Shown here one piece after another: positions 23,358-36,988 of a DNA stretch of 64,000 nucleotides (positions are counted from its first letter, which is position 1; each line of letters starts with the position of its first letter). A model generated the notes under the pieces. It was not told the DNA's origin and did no database searches. It was given only the letters and a program-made list of their open reading frames with translations. Origin of the DNA: Thamnidium elegans (lineage: Eukaryota > Mucoromycota > Mucoromycetes > Mucorales > Mucoraceae); NCBI GenBank assembly GCA_025201345.1, contig JAIXMG010000040.1, positions 62,001 through 126,000 of the forward strand, read 5' to 3'. The position numbers and the translations under genes are program-made.

Positions 23358-24899
23358 TTAATCAGAATCTTGTTTAGGCCATACACCAATTTCTTTAAAC
23401 TGATCAATAATTTCAATTAACTTTTCCTTTGTTACAACAGGAACACTGTATTTAAACCCTGTCTCTCGTTCAATTTTGGATCCATCAACAGAAAGCGAAT
23501 GATTATCCAAGAGTTCAACATCAAGGTAAGGTGATAATGGTGTGGCTGTAATACCATTTTTACGTACAATTTCTGCCCATGGTCCTAAATGTTTTTCATT
23601 TACTGAATCCATAACTGAATCCAAATTAAGCTATATATTTTCTTGTTAGTCAGACTTTCTACCATTTATATAAAAACTGTACCTTTGCAAATGCTGAAAC
23701 AACTGTGCCATGATACGAAGTCTTTACGTTATAAATCTCTTGCATGTGTACATTAATTGTTTCCTGGTCTAAAAAAGCATGAGTAACAACGCTAATGTAT
23801 ATGTGTACAGTTGATAAGCTCACCAGTCTCTTGTTTATCAACCAAATTAAAAACAGGTACAGTTCCAGTTGCAGCAATATTATTATCCATGTACCATTGT
23901 GTTAAATACCAACAGGCTCTGGTGACGTCTTGTACATGCACAGTATTGATCTTGAGATCTTTAGACCAAAGGTATTTCATCTCTTCTTTCAAGTGAGCGT
24001 AGACTCTTCCGGTGATTAAACGAGGAGCTTTTTTTTAAAGAAAAAAAAAATTAGTACCGTAAAACAATTGAGAAGATAAAAAAATACTTTACTGATGCCT
24101 AAAACCGCTGCAGGTCCATATACAATAGCAGGACGAAGAATCAATAAATTAAGTCTACGCCAAAAAAAAAAAAAAAAAAAAAAAAAAATGAGTCTAAAAA
24201 AAGAGAAAAGAGAAAAAAGAAACCATGGTGATATGTAACCATGGTGATGTTGACCACTTTACCCTTCAATTTTCTTCAATACTTCTTCAGCCTTGTATTT
24301 GTGTTTAGCAATAATAGTCCAAGGATTAATCTTTGATGTTTCGGTAGACGGTTCCTTTTTTTAAAAAAAATAAATAAGTACATCCTCAATTGCAAATAAA
24401 CGTAAATTATGGTTTTTACCTGCTTACTATCATATACTTCGGCAGTCGACATCTCTACGAATAATTTAATATGACGTTCAGCAGCTTCCTTTGCACAATT
24501 GACAGACAAGTTAAAAATACGCTCTTGATAAATTTCAGGAACTTGGGAATATTTAGTTTCAGCTGCAAAATTGAATACAAAATCGAATTCTTTTCCGTCT
24601 TCTCTATCAAAACAAGCAGCGATTGAAGCTTTTTTTTTTTTTTTTTTTTACAAGTCAGTCATTAATTCACATATCAAAGAAAAATTATTTTTACCCTTGT
24701 TGATTAAATTGGTCTGCTTGAATTCTACTTTGGAAAAAGTTTCTTTAAAGGTTTCAGTAAAGTAAGCTGTTTGAGGTAACATCTTGTCAGCAACTCGAAC
24801 ACTTTGTACAAGGTTATTGGAGACCAAGTAATGTACAAAATGACGTCCAATAAATCCAACACCACCTAATACAAGTACATTTGCTTTTTCAATCGTCAT
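23358..24899 (-). CDS. NAD(P)-dependent epimerase / 3-beta-HSD-like extended SDR protein
   Basis: Seven exons on the minus strand (24899-24695, 24628-24420, 24354-24263, 24154-24093, 24027-23824, 23768-23683, 23630-23358) give 376 residues. The N-terminus NVLVLGGVGFIGRHFVHYLV is a Rossmann NAD(P)-binding loop of the extended short-chain dehydrogenase type. Also visible are NFAAETKYSQ, the STAEVY active-site strand, KHKYKAEEVL (a shifted YxxxK), and LRPAIVYGP. These are hallmarks of epimerase/3-beta-hydroxysteroid dehydrogenase-like proteins. The substrate is not evident. Fungal homologues are mostly annotated only as NAD-dependent epimerase/dehydratase. No signal peptide or membrane segment is obvious. 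Confidence 0.8.
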
Positions 24900-25440
24900 T
24901 TTTATATCTATAATCTATTGCGCTTAAAAGAAAGAAAAAAGAAAGAAAAAGAGAAAAAAAAAAACCTCCCCCTTCCTTCCTTCGAGTGAGAAAAAAATAT
25001 AAAAAAACGGAGTAGAAAAAGGGAAAAATAATATGATTTGTAACACAGTGAAAAAAGAAGGGGGGGATGAGGGTTTGCTGATAGTAACTTTGTTTTGTTG
25101 TTGGTAAAACCATAAAAATGACGCACTGTTGTTTAAACAACATTTTTTGATTTTTTAAAAAAATCCTAGTAGGAGAAAAAGTAGGAGAAAAAAAAAAATT
25201 TCATTGCGCATTTTTTTTTTTTTTTTTTTACTGCCTTTTAAAAAGAGCCTTTTTATCACTTTTTTTAAGCTTACAGTAAAAGATCTTGTGATAGAATAGA
25301 TTACAAGTTATTGAGTTTAATCTGTTCGGTACGACGCAATTGCTATATTTATATATTAAAATAAATAAATAAAATAAAAAAATAACGATTTTCTTTTTTT
25401 CTTTTTCTTCTTTTTTCACTAAAAAAAAAAAAAAACAAAA
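24900..25440. promoter_or_regulatory. Divergent promoter region SDR gene / chitin synthase gene
   Basis: 541 bp between divergent starts, rich in A/T runs, with a GA-rich purine tract at about 24930-25060 on the plus strand. No specific element was recognised. Confidence 0.45.
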
Positions 25441-28400
25441 ATGGATCCAGATAATAATCTGGGTCGTTCAACTTCTTTACGTCGAAATATTTCTAAATCG
25501 TCACAGCTGGATGGTAAACCACGCCGTCAAAAATCCTTGGTGAGACCAGAACGAGAACGTAACGATCCCAACGGCCGATTATACCACTATCGTCAACGAG
25601 CTAACAACGGAGACAACTTACCAAGTACCACAGGGAACCAACCCGAATTACAGCGATCTTCTACTACGACACGTGAACAATTTCTACGACGTGGAAAAAG
25701 TATACTAGGCAGAGAAGAAAAAGGTTCCAGTGGCGCCATTGAATTCACAGATCTTCCAAACAAAAAATCAAATAAACCTAAATTTAGTGCTTGGATGACT
25801 TATTGTATTATATTAACATGTTGTATACCCAAACAACTATTACGGTGTGTTGGTAATGTATATTCACACGCAAAATATAATATTGTAATTAATCACTCTT
25901 TTTTTTTTCTCACAAAAAAAAAAAAAAGGTATCCCTGATGGTCCTGCGCAAAGTGCTTGGAGAGAGAAAATAGGCCTGGTTTCATTCATCTTGTTTATTA
26001 TGGGTTGTGTAGGTTTCTTAACTTTTGGATTTACACAAGCTGTATGTCCTATCCCACCACACAGCGTAAAAGGAGGCCAAGTAGGTAACGGATATATGAT
26101 TATTGACGGTTGGGCCTATATGTTGGCAGAATGGACTCATCCAATCGGTATAACTGATGAACCGACCAACGTACTGTACGATCCCGTAAACGCCGGTGGT
26201 ATGGACGCATCTTTTTTATTCCAATCAATTAAACCACAATGTGAATCCGTCCTTGTTCCTAAACAATCACAACAACAGCAACCTATTTACTTTCCGTGTC
26301 AATTATTCAATCCAAATGCAACGATACCACCTGATCCTGCACAGTACTCGAATACTACATCTTGTCATATAAACTCTAATGCACGCTATGTATTTAACGA
26401 CTTTAAAGCTCAGGGAGTGCCTAAATTAGACGGTGGGTTTGATAAAGCAGCTCGAGTTTATTACGGATGGGAAGATATCACACAAGATAGCTTATTAACT
26501 GTTTACAATGGGTAAATTTTTTTAATAATTTTCTGGTACGACATTATATTTTTAACTTGAATTTTTGTATTAGAAATATACTGAACCTTAAATTACTACA
26601 ATCGTTACCTACAAGTCTTTTTTCAACACCAGAAAACGGATTGATTTCAAAAATACTAGAGGACCCGTTACAGTTTGCAGGCAAAGACATGACGCTAATT
26701 ATCAACGGTAACCGCAAAAAGATAAATTCTGCAGAATGGGAATCAGAGGCACGTTGTTTATCGGAAGTGATTAAAGTGGGGTCATTAGACACCGTCAGTA
26801 TAGGCTGTATGGCGTCGGATATTGTGCTTTACGTCTCGTTAGCAGTGATCTTGGGCGTGATCTTTGTCAAGTTTATATTGGCCGTCATCTTTGGCTGGTT
26901 TTTGTCCTGGAAGCTAGGTAACTTTAAAGAAGGACAGTCCTATGCAGCGAGAATGAAACGTGAACAGGAGATCGAAAATTGGACGGCGAATATGCAGGCT
27001 GGCGCCCCTTTGCCAAAACCTAGAATTCAATCTACCTATCAAGGAAAACGAAGGAGTTTGTTTCCGCAGACTTCTAGATTTACGCAACCTATGCATGGAT
27101 CAACCAGATTTGATGGTCCTGCTTCTTCTTCCGTTTGGAAAACTCCTACTAGGTAAATAACAAACTCCACCCTTATTATTAAAAAAAAAAACTCATAAAA
27201 AAAAAAGCGCGTTAGAAGGTCACGTAAATAGACAATCCATGTACTACGGTATGGAAAGCGGGCGCCAATCACAACTAAACTTTGGCTCAGACTACAATGG
27301 CAGTCGCGCGTCTGTGTTTTACAACAACTCGCCGCATTCAACGTCCGCTCGGTTCCTTGGTACAGACCCAGCGCGTCGTTCGTCTATCAACTCTGCATCG
27401 GATGCAACACACACGACAAGCGATACATCACAAGGCCCGACATGTCCACTCCCTTTATCCCCTCATGCAGTTCCACAGCCTGCTTCCGACTACATGCCCT
27501 TTAATTTCCCGTTAGCCCACACGATCTGTCTTGTCACTTGTTATTCTGAAGGAGAGGCGGGTATCCGTATCACACTGGACTCAATCGCAACCAGTGACTA
27601 TGCAAACAGCCATAAACTGTTGTTGGTGATTTGCGATGGTTTAATTACAGGCTCGGGCGAGTCGAAATCAACGCCGGAGATTTGTGTAGGTATGATGCGC
27701 GACTTGTTAGTGCCTGCGGATCAGGTCGTCAGCAACTCGTATGTGGCTTTAGCAGACGGGTCGCGACAGAACAATATGGCTAAAGTGTATGCGGGGTACT
27801 ACAAGTACGATAATAGCACGGTAGACAGAGCACATCAGCAACGGGTGCCTATGATCACTATTGTCAAATGCGGTACGGATCAAGAACAAGAAGAAGGAGG
27901 CAAGCCCGGCAACAGAGGCAAACGCGACTCTCAAATCATCTTGATGCAGTTTATGCAAAAGGTGATGTTCGATGAACGAATGACAACAATGGAATACGAG
28001 TTCTTTAACAGTATATGGCGTATCTGTGGTGTGCCCCCAGACGCATATGAAATTGTACTGATGGTAGATGCAGACACAAAGCTGTTTCCAGATGCACTCT
28101 CAAGATTAATTTCATGTGCTGTTAAAGATCCTGAAATATCTGGGTTGTGTGGAGAAACTAAAATTGCAAACAAGACAGATAGCTTTGTGACGATGATGCA
28201 AGTGTTTGAGTACTATATATCGCATCATCAGTCCAAGGCTTTTGAGAGTATATTTGGAGGCGTGACGTGTTTACCGGGCTGCTTCTGCATGTATCGTATT
28301 AAGGCGCCCAAGGGGCCTGATGGATATTGGGTGCCTATCTTGGCAAACCCCGATATTGTGGAAAGGTACTCTGAAAATGTGGTAGATACGCTTCATAAAA

Positions 28401-29721
28401 AAAACTTATTGTTGCTGGGTGAAGATCGATACTTGTCAACACTTATGCTACGTACTTTTCCAAACCGAAAAATGATGTTTGTACCACAAGCTGTGTAAGT
28501 GTATTTTATTATTTTATACATGACAAAAAAAAAAAAAAAAAACTAACCCCACTTTTTTTTTCTTAAAAAAAAAAAAGATGTAAAACAGTGGTTCCGGATA
28601 CTTTTATGGTATTACTCTCTCAACGTCGTCGTTGGATTAACTCTACTATCCATAACTTGATGGAACTCTTGTTTGTTCATGACTTGTGCGGTACATTCTG
28701 TTTCTCGATGCAATTTGTCATCTTTATGGAACTGGTTGGTACACTCGCTTTACCGGCAGCTATTTCGTTTACAGTGTACTTGATTGTGATGGCTATTTTA
28801 GGTCAACCGGCTCTTATCCCATTAATCTTACTTGCACTTATCCTGGGTCTTCCAGCAGTTTTAATTGTGATGACAAGCCGAAAAATCGTTTATGTTGGTT
28901 GGATGTTAGTTTATTTGATCAGTTTACCCATCTGGAACTTTGTGCTACCTACTTATGCTTACTGGCACTTTGACGATTTCTCATGGGGAGATACACGTAA
29001 GGTAGAAGGAGCCAAATCTGATAAAAAGGGAGGTCATGCCGATAAGAGTGGAGAATTTGATAGTAGTGTGATCACGATGAAGAAATGGAGTGAATACGAA
29101 AGAGAACGTAGAATAAAAGAAGCGCTGGAACGAAATTTACCAATGCCACGTTTTTTGGATAGACCGGGTTCAACCATGGACGTATTTCGTGACTCTGCTT
29201 TTGTGGTAAAACGGTATAGTAAAACTGGCTCAGCTGGATCCAATGACAGTGATGTACCTCTAACTCAAATGGGTTATGTACCTAATACTTGTATTAATAC
29301 TTATCAACAAGATCATCAAACTACTATTAGACAAAATTATCATACCACTGATACTTCCTCTCTCCCTGCAGCAGAAGCGGTGGGTCCCGATATCCCTTTA
29401 ACCCCTCTACCTATTGTATCCTCTTCTTCTTTGGCAAGACCTCGTGCTAACTATAATGCGGGTTTAACTACTTCTGGGATTAATTACGATGCTGTAAATG
29501 AAGAGGAAGAATCGGATCAATATTATCGTAATCAAAGTAGTGGATCGATGTGGTCTGACCCTGCCCCTCATCATCGCGTTCCGCTCCATGATGGCTTTGT
29601 ACAAGGTGGATATGAAAAAGACGGATTTGAACAAGATGGATTTGAAAAAGATGAATTTGATGACGATATAAGATCACCTTACAATAAGAATATACCCATG
29701 CCACCACCTCATGATAGTTAA
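25441..29721 (+). CDS. Chitin synthase, class IV (Chs3-like) with cytochrome b5-like region
   Basis: Five exons (25441-25852, 25929-26511, 26574-27152, 27208-28494, 28578-29721) give 1334 residues. The enzyme polymerises UDP-GlcNAc into chitin at the plasma membrane. In order: a basic Ser/Arg-rich N-terminus; two membrane segments at about 120-180; a lumenal part at about 180-330 with cytochrome b5-like features ([15 protein letters not shown]); a membrane pair at about 440-475; and the glycosyltransferase-2 core from about 630 ([30 protein letters not shown]). [12 protein letters not shown], the product-binding motif, lies at about 970, followed by clustered membrane segments. No myosin head is present, which fits class IV. 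The C-terminal tail has short Asp/Gly/Phe/Glu repeats ([13 protein letters not shown]). Yeast Chs3 needs Pfa4 palmitoylation; a Pfa4-like gene is 8 kb upstream. Confidence 0.93.
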
Positions 29722-31502
29722 AACAATAGCAAATAAATACTTTTTTCTTTTTTAGACTGGAAAAATAAAAAAAAAAGAAAAAGAAAAAAAAAACGTATGT
29801 TACGCTGTGTTTCTTTTTTATATATATACCTTTTTACTTTAAAATATTTTTATAATCTATCTCTATTATGCACAGTATATTTCTAATAAGATATCTCTTT
29901 TTTTCTTTTTTTTTGTTGATCTATTTGGTCCTTTTTTTTTTCGTTCTGGAATATCCTTTGTTACCCGATACACCAAATTATTAAATTTAAACAAGCATTA
30001 TGCACATAAAAGCAATATGTACTACGTTGTACATTTTGTCTGGTGATACTTTGATCCAACTCTTTTTTTTTATATAACACGTTTCATTTATATTACACAT
30101 ATTTTTTTTTTTTTTATTTATATTTTTTCTACCCTTTTTTTTTATTTAAAGAAAAAGGTTATAAACAATAAACTTAAAAATACATGTGGCATAAACAAGT
30201 AGTAGAAAAAAAAAAAAAAAAAAAGAGGTTCCAAAAAGACGGGGGGAAAAGAGTATTTTTTTTATCATGGGACATGTAAAATAGCTAAGCTTTCTCATCA
30301 CTATTTTCTTGATTTTGTACTACTTCGGTCCTAAGAATTTAAACCAAAATTATTATAATACGCGCAGCGCGCGCCAAATCAAAACTAGAAATATTATTTT
30401 ATTGTATATATGTGGCAGATCGAAAAAAAAAAAAAAAAAATTCACATGAAATATGCCAAAAAAAAACTAAAAGGAACAATGAGTAACTTAGCAACAATAA
30501 AGAAATAAAGAAATAAAGAAGACCCCTGTTCCAATATTTCTATACTGTGTTTATTACTTTTTAAAGAAAAAAGGCTTTTTACAGAAATTCAATGTGTAAT
30601 AGCAAGTTACTCCCGTAAAGAGTCATGCTTTTTTTTTGTATATATGACGATTAAGGAAATGACCCATTTTTATTATGTACGTGAAAACTCACACGACATA
30701 TATATAAATGTATATATATACAAATCAAATCAAAAAAAGAGAGTTCAGTGAAACCGATTCCATTTAAACTACATGTGACACACTTGAACTTATACACAAA
30801 ATCGGTTAATAAGAACGGGGCAAATTTGTTTAAGCGATCAAAAAGAATATTTGGAATCTATTATACTACACACAATTGATGAGGAAATCTAGCTCTCTCT
30901 TTTTTTTTTGAAGTGTGAAGTGAACAGATGAAGAACAAAAAAACGTTTTTTTTTATAGGTTACAATGTAGCACCTTAAAAAATATTACATCTATTTTTTT
31001 TTTTTACTTCTAAACGCACCTCCCCCCCTTATTCACTCAGTCATCCACCTTCTCTCCTTTTATTTTGGCGCACTTTTTATTTATTTATTAGACTCAATCT
31101 GTTTAGTGTTTATTTTACCATTTTTTTTTTCCCACATCACGAAATAAAATATCACAACAAATTCGTGTAATCGCGGTTAAAAAAAAATGCAACAAGGAGA
31201 ATATTAATCCCTTGCAGTCCAACAGTATTTGAGAGAGCAAGTTTGATCATCCGCTTGCAACAACATTTGTGTGGTACTAATCAGACGATACTCTCTGCTT
31301 TTGGGATCAAAGAGATCAAAAAAAAAATCATATATAAATATCTTTTTTGTTTTCTTTTTTTTTTCTTCTTATAATCTCATCTCTCTTTTTCTCTCTCTTT
31401 TTTCATCCCCTCTTTTTTTTTTTTTTGTCCCTCAAAAAAAATAATATTATATAAAATTCTCTCACAATAAACCTCCCCCCCCCTTTTTTTATATAAAACC
31501 AA
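29722..31502. promoter_or_regulatory. Long upstream region of PMA1
   Basis: 1.78 kb without a credible gene. It ends in a long pyrimidine-rich leader (about 31338-31430 and 31471-31492), a feature common before highly expressed fungal genes. CATGTG/CACATG hexamers occur at 30183, 30443 and 30772, and a short cgcgcagcgcgcgcc stretch at about 30361. It probably carries the PMA1 promoter and a long 5' leader. Confidence 0.5.
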
Positions 31503-34454
31503 ATGTCATCATTTGAAGAGGAAAAGAGGGTAGAAGTATCCTATACTACCACAACTACTACAACTAATACCACCAGTGAAGAAAAAAAGAAGGGAGACGT
31601 TCAATTTGAAGACCACGAACATGTTGAACATGAAGACGAAATTTCTCCTGAACTCGAGCTCTTACTTCACACTGATCACTCTACTGGTCTTTCTTCTACT
31701 GAGGTAGCAGAACGTACTGAAAAGTTTGGTTTGAATGAATTGCCAGAAAAGAGACAAAACCCTATTATCAAGTTCTTGCTCTACTTTACTGGTCCCATTG
31801 CTTACTTGATTGAAATCGCTTGTATTATTGCTGCTGTCGTTGGTAAGTGGCTTGATTTCGGTATCATTTTAGCTTTGCTTTTGATCAATGCCTTGATTGG
31901 TTTTATTGAAGAAGCCAAGGCTGAATCTGCTTTGGATGCTCTTCGTCAAACTTTGGCTCTCAAGACCCGTTGTTGGAGAAACTCTGAATTGATCGAGATC
32001 AATGTTAAAGATTTGGTTCCTGGTGATGTCATTGTACTTCGTATTGGTGATATTGTTCCTGCTGATGCTCACTTGTTAGGTCTTGGTGTGAATGGTGAAG
32101 TCAACTTGACTGAACTCTTGATTGATCAATCTGCTCTTACTGGTGAATCTCTTCCTGTCTCAAAGAAGAAGGGTAGTACCGTCTTCTCTTCTAGTATTGT
32201 AAAGCAAGGCCAAAACTTGGCTATTGTTACGAAAACCGGTATTAATACTTATATTGGTCGTGCTGCTAACTTGATTTCCATTACTAACGAAGAGGGTCAT
32301 TTCCAAAAGGTGATCGGAAAGATTGGTAATTTCCTTATTTGGTCTACTGTTGTCCTTGTCTTGATTGTGCTTGTCTATAAGATGGTTGCCTTCAGAGGTA
32401 CACCTAAGGGTGATTGGAAGATTGTACTTGGTCATTGTCTTGTCTTGACTGTTGCTGCTATCCCTGTCGGTCTCCCCACTGTTATGTCCGTTACCATGGC
32501 TCTTGGTGCTAAGCAACTTGCTACTAAGCAAGTTATTGTCAAGCGTCTTACTGCTGTTGAAGAATTAGCTTCAGTCTCTGTTCTTTGTTCTGATAAGACT
32601 GGTACTTTAACCTTGAATGAATTGACTTTTGATGAACCTTGGTTGTCTGGTAGTTACACTGCTGACGATATTCTTCTTTATTCATACCTTGCTGCTGAGC
32701 CAGGAGCTAACGATCCTATTGAATTTGCTGTTCGTCGTGCTGCTGAAGGTTCTCTTGAGGTTCTCAAGAACCGTCCTGCCAAGTCCTTGGATGTGCCCGG
32801 TTACAAGGTTGTTGCTTTCTCTCCCTTCAACCCTACTACCAAGATGACTGAAGCTACTATTATGGATTTATCTACTCAACAAACTTTCCGTGTTGCTAAG
32901 GGTGCCCCTCAAGTTATCACTCGTCTTGCTGGTGGTAGTGATGATGCTGTCAACGCTGTCAATAACTTGGCTCGTCGTGGTCTTCGTGCTCTTGGTGTTG
33001 CCAGAACTCTTGCCGGTGATTTAAATACCTTTGAACTTGTCGGTATGATTTCTTTATTGGATCCTCCTCGTCCTGATTCTGCCGAAACTATTCGTGACTG
33101 TAACATTCTCGGTGTTGATGTCAAGATGATTACTGGTGATCAATTGATCATTGCCAAGGAAGTCGGTGCTCGTCTCGGCATGGGTCGTGTTATTCTCGAT
33201 GCTAACCATTTAGTTGATCCTACTAAATCTGAAGAGGAAGTCACTGAACATTGTCGTCGTGCTGATGGTTTCGCTCAAGTCATTCCTGAACACAAGTACC
33301 GTGTTGTTGAGTTGCTCCAAAATAAGGGTTACTTGGTTGGTATGACTGGTGATGGTGTTAATGATGCTCCTGCTTTGAAGAAGGCTAATGTTGGTATTGC
33401 TGTTGAAGGTTGTACTGATGCTGCTCGTTCCGCTGCTGATATTGTCTTGCTTGCTCCTGGTCTCTCTACTATCATTGATGGTATCAAGACTTCTCGTGCT
33501 ATTTTCCAACGTCTTCGTTCTTATGCTCTTTACCGTATTACTTCTACTATTCATTTCTTGGTCTTTATGTTCATTGTTACCATGGTCTATAACTGGAACA
33601 TGCCTGCTATCTTGTTGATCATGATTTGTGTCTTGGTAAGCCTTTTTTTTTTAATTGAATTAATTTATATTATTTTATTTATTTATTTATTTTTTAGAAC
33701 GATGCTGCTACTTTGGTCATTGCTGTTGATAATACTGAAATTTCTGAACGTCCTGATAAATGGAGAATTGGTCAATTGCTTACCATGTCTTTTGTTTTGG
33801 CTATGATGCTTACTGCTCTTTCATTTGCTCATTTCTATATTGCTCGTGATTATTTCCAGGTCCATGATTACGAATTACATACCATTATGTATTTACATAT
33901 CTCTTCAGGTAAGCAAAAAAAAAAAAAAATAGGTAATCATTACACAAAAAAATTAACTTTTTTTTTGTAGCTCCTCATTTCGTTATTTTCTCAACTCGTG
34001 TTCCTGGTTACTGGTACAAGAACGTTCCTCATTGGATCTTTACTGTTTGTATTCTCGGTACTCAAGTTCTCGCTTTATTCCTTGCTGTCTATGGTGTCTT
34101 TGGTGAGAAGGAAGAAATTAGAGGTATTGGTTACGGTTGGGGTTTCGCCATTCTTGGTGTGTCTCTTGTTTACTTTATGATTATGGATGTTGTCAAGGTC
34201 TGGATGTTCAGAAGATGGAACTTTGAGCTCACTGCCAAGTTGTCTCCTACCCCTGCTCGTAAATCCAAGTTACGTAACCGTATTTCTGATGATAAAAGAA
34301 GAATTCGTTTGCAAAGCACTTGGGACAAGATTCAAACGTAAGTGTAACATTTTTGTTTGTAGTGTACAAAATAATTAATCCCTCTCTCTTTTTATTATAT
34401 AGTCCCGCTGAAGCTCATCAAATCATTGCTGCTTTCCGAACTGCAGCCAGATAG
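31503..34454 (+). CDS. PMA1: Plasma-membrane H+-ATPase (PMA1, P3A-type)
   Basis: Four exons (31503-33635, 33698-33908, 33971-34337, 34403-34454) give 920 residues, matching yeast Pma1 (918). It pumps protons out of the cell and sets membrane potential for nutrient uptake. Seen: an acidic, Thr-rich N-terminus; the transmembrane hairpin GPIAYLIEIACIIAAV; the actuator motif LTGES; the phosphorylation site SDKTGTLT with Asp at about 364; nucleotide-domain KGAPQVI; and the hinge MTGDGVNDAPALKKA. The C-terminal region after the last membrane segment includes RRIRLQSTW and ends FRTAAR, the family's autoinhibitory tail. Codon use is strongly biased (GGT, GCT, CTT, GTC), unlike its neighbours, as expected for an abundant protein. 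Confidence 0.97.
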
Positions 34455-35539
34455 AGTAGTTGATTTTTTTTCACAGCTTTTTTTTTTTTTTTTTATAACA
34501 AACAAAAACCAAAAATCAAAAAAGAAAAAAAGAATTGTTTTCCTTCTTCACTATTACTTAATATATTATTATTATTACAACATTTACTACTATTTTACAA
34601 ACAAATAAAAAAATATTAAAAAAAAAAATCTCTCTCCCCCAGAAAAGTTTTTCTTTATTTAGTTTTGTTGATGTGTGAGAAAAATATTTAGTGATACGTT
34701 ATACCGGAAAGAGCCGTGAATTGATTGCACTACGCTGATAGTGCTTTTATGATTAAAAAGATTGAGTTGTGTGTTTTCCGTCAATGTTTAAGTACAAAAA
34801 GATCTTTTTTTTTTTGCATAAATAATAGATAGGATGATTTTTTTTTTCTGTTGCGGCCCCGATTATTATACATGTGAAATTAATTTTTTTTTTTTGCTGT
34901 ATGTAAGAGGGAACCAGGTTCTCTTTTTTTTTTTTCGTATACAGCCTACATACCAGATTTTGCCATGTGATAAAATATGATGCATTAGGGATACATTTAA
35001 TATATCTTTTACAGCAAAAAAAAAGCACATGTGAGATATTAGTTTTTATCTTGTATTGTTAAAAAACACACGCTTTTTAAAAAAAGAAAATTGATACAGG
35101 GAAACTAGTTACGAAAAAAAAAAAACTTTCTTAAAATTAATGCGTTTCCAAAGTTACAAACAATGCTAAAACTCCGCATGAGCACTGGCCACACTATACA
35201 ACCCTTCACACACAAAAACTTATTCATGTGATTATCAAGAGTATTATCAAGAGGGAACAAGTATTAAACAAGGGAGAGAGAGAGAGAGAAAACTCCCCCC
35301 ATTATATATCATGGTAATAACCAGTTTAATTTATTCACATGAGTTTATCTTTACCCAAGAGTTTGAGAAAAAAAAAAAAAAGTTTTAGGTTGTTATTAAC
35401 AAATACTACGCCTTAAACTATTTTTTAGATTATCTTTAAATACACATCCCTTTTTTTGTTCTTTCCTTCTCTCTTTCTTTTTCCTTTCTTTTTTTCTTTT
35501 TAGGTTTTAAAGTAAACGTCACTTTTTAATATATACAGT
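34455..35539. promoter_or_regulatory. Upstream region of the perilipin-like gene, rich in CATGTG sites
   Basis: 1.08 kb AT-rich spacer. Five CATGTG/CACATG sites occur within 34871-35341 (34871, 34964, the palindrome CACATGTG at 35026, 35225 and 35336), often in the wider context CATGTGA(A/T). There is also a GA dinucleotide tract at about 35275-35290 and a CT-rich leader before the start codon. Confidence 0.45.
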
Positions 35540-36902
35540 ATGACTAAAATCTCTCGACATCAACCAACAGAAGATGGTAAGTGATATAAGATAAGCAAAA
35601 TAAATTGTTTACTATAAATTAAAAAAAAAAAGAATCTATCGCGCCTTTTCTTTTTCTTTCTAACCTATTTTTTTTTTTTTTTTTTTTTAATTCAAACAGA
35701 AAAAATGACTGAAGAAAATGGACATACAAAGCACTCTGAAGGAAACAAGCCCGAGAAAAAGAAGACTGTAGCAGTAAGTGACACTCCACAGTTTGTAAAA
35801 CGCGTTACATCTCTTCCACTTGTCCAAGAAAGTGTATCTACAGCGCAAGCGTTAGCCAATAAGACGACGATTGGTAGATTTGCTTTATCCAAAGCAAACT
35901 CGACCATGAACTCGGTGAGTTATTTTGCAACACACAACCAACCTATTCAAACCTATTATCAGTCTTATTTCCAGCCTCATGTACAAAGGGTAGATAATAT
36001 TGGGTGTAGATCATTGGATGTCATCGAGTCTAAAGTACCTATGATCAATCAACCAACCGCTGATATTTATCAATCCATGACCCAGCCTACTTATCAAATT
36101 ATTGGCCATGCTAAAACCAAGCTGGATTCTACCATCTCTACCGTCACTCATCCTGCCCATCGGGTTATTGAAGAAACAAATAAAAGGTTTGGTACCTATG
36201 TCGATACCTTGGAAAATGTTGTTGATCGATTCTTACCAGCAGCAGCTTCCAATCAAGAAGAAAAAAGAGAAATAAAGATTGATAATAATAATCAAGTGAT
36301 GAGAGTGTATGATGTATTAAACGACGCATCTCGTCGTATCGCTGAAAGAGTGACAAGTCAATTAAATAAATCAACCGCTGGTATTCCTAAATCTCGTCAA
36401 GATTTAAGTCGTCTAGTAGAGACCAATTCGGTACTTCAAAATATCGCTGGGCAAATCAAAATGATGCAAGAACTTGCAATTCAATCACTTACTGTTTACG
36501 GTTCTGCGGCTCAGGAACATTTACCTGCTTCTGTCAATTTGCGTATTCAACAAACAACAGATTTGTTTCATCATGTGTCTGTCAGTCTGAATCAACAATT
36601 AAGTCAGCTTACAGATTATCTCAAGACGCAGCCTGAATGGTTTAAAGAAAAAGTATCAAGTCTGATTGAAACCACAAAGCAACAAGTTGAAATCATCAAA
36701 CGAGAATTATCTCGTAACGATGTTAGCTTGCCTGACAAGTTAAAACATCTTGTTAATAACCTTCAAGAGCAGCTTTTACCTTTGGTGCAACAAATGAGTT
36801 CTCAGTTAGCTACTTTATCTGATAATGTACGTGAAAAAACAGTACATGAATTAAATGTACCACTTTATTATTTTGGTTTTAACCAAAAAGTAAAGACACA
36901 GT

Positions 36903-36904
<2 letters not shown>
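35540..36904 (+). CDS. Perilipin (PAT family)-like lipid-droplet protein
   Basis: Two exons (35540-35576, 35700-36904) give 413 residues. The 5' exon encodes only 12 residues; joining it keeps the frame through a second Met. The N-terminal part (VKRVTSLPLVQESVSTAQAL, then FALSKANSTMNSV) resembles the PAT domain of perilipins, which coat lipid droplets and limit lipase access. It is followed by Gln/Tyr-rich short amphipathic repeats (YQSYFQPHVQ, YQSMTQPTYQ) like the 11-mer helices of perilipins, and then a long helical C-terminal region rich in Leu/Gln. The fungal precedent is MPL1-type perilipin. The call rests on the PAT-like segment and overall architecture, so family confidence is moderate to high and exact orthology is open. 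Confidence 0.8.
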
Positions 36905-36939
<35 letters not shown>

Positions 36940-36940
36940 T
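36905..36940 (+). repeat. CT dinucleotide microsatellite
   Basis: About 16 CT units directly after the perilipin-like stop codon, in the 84-bp gap to the convergent COX20 gene. Probably in a 3' UTR. Confidence 0.85.
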
Positions 36941-36988
36941 ATTTCTTTCTTAACAAATAAAAAAAAAATAATAATCTATATATATATA

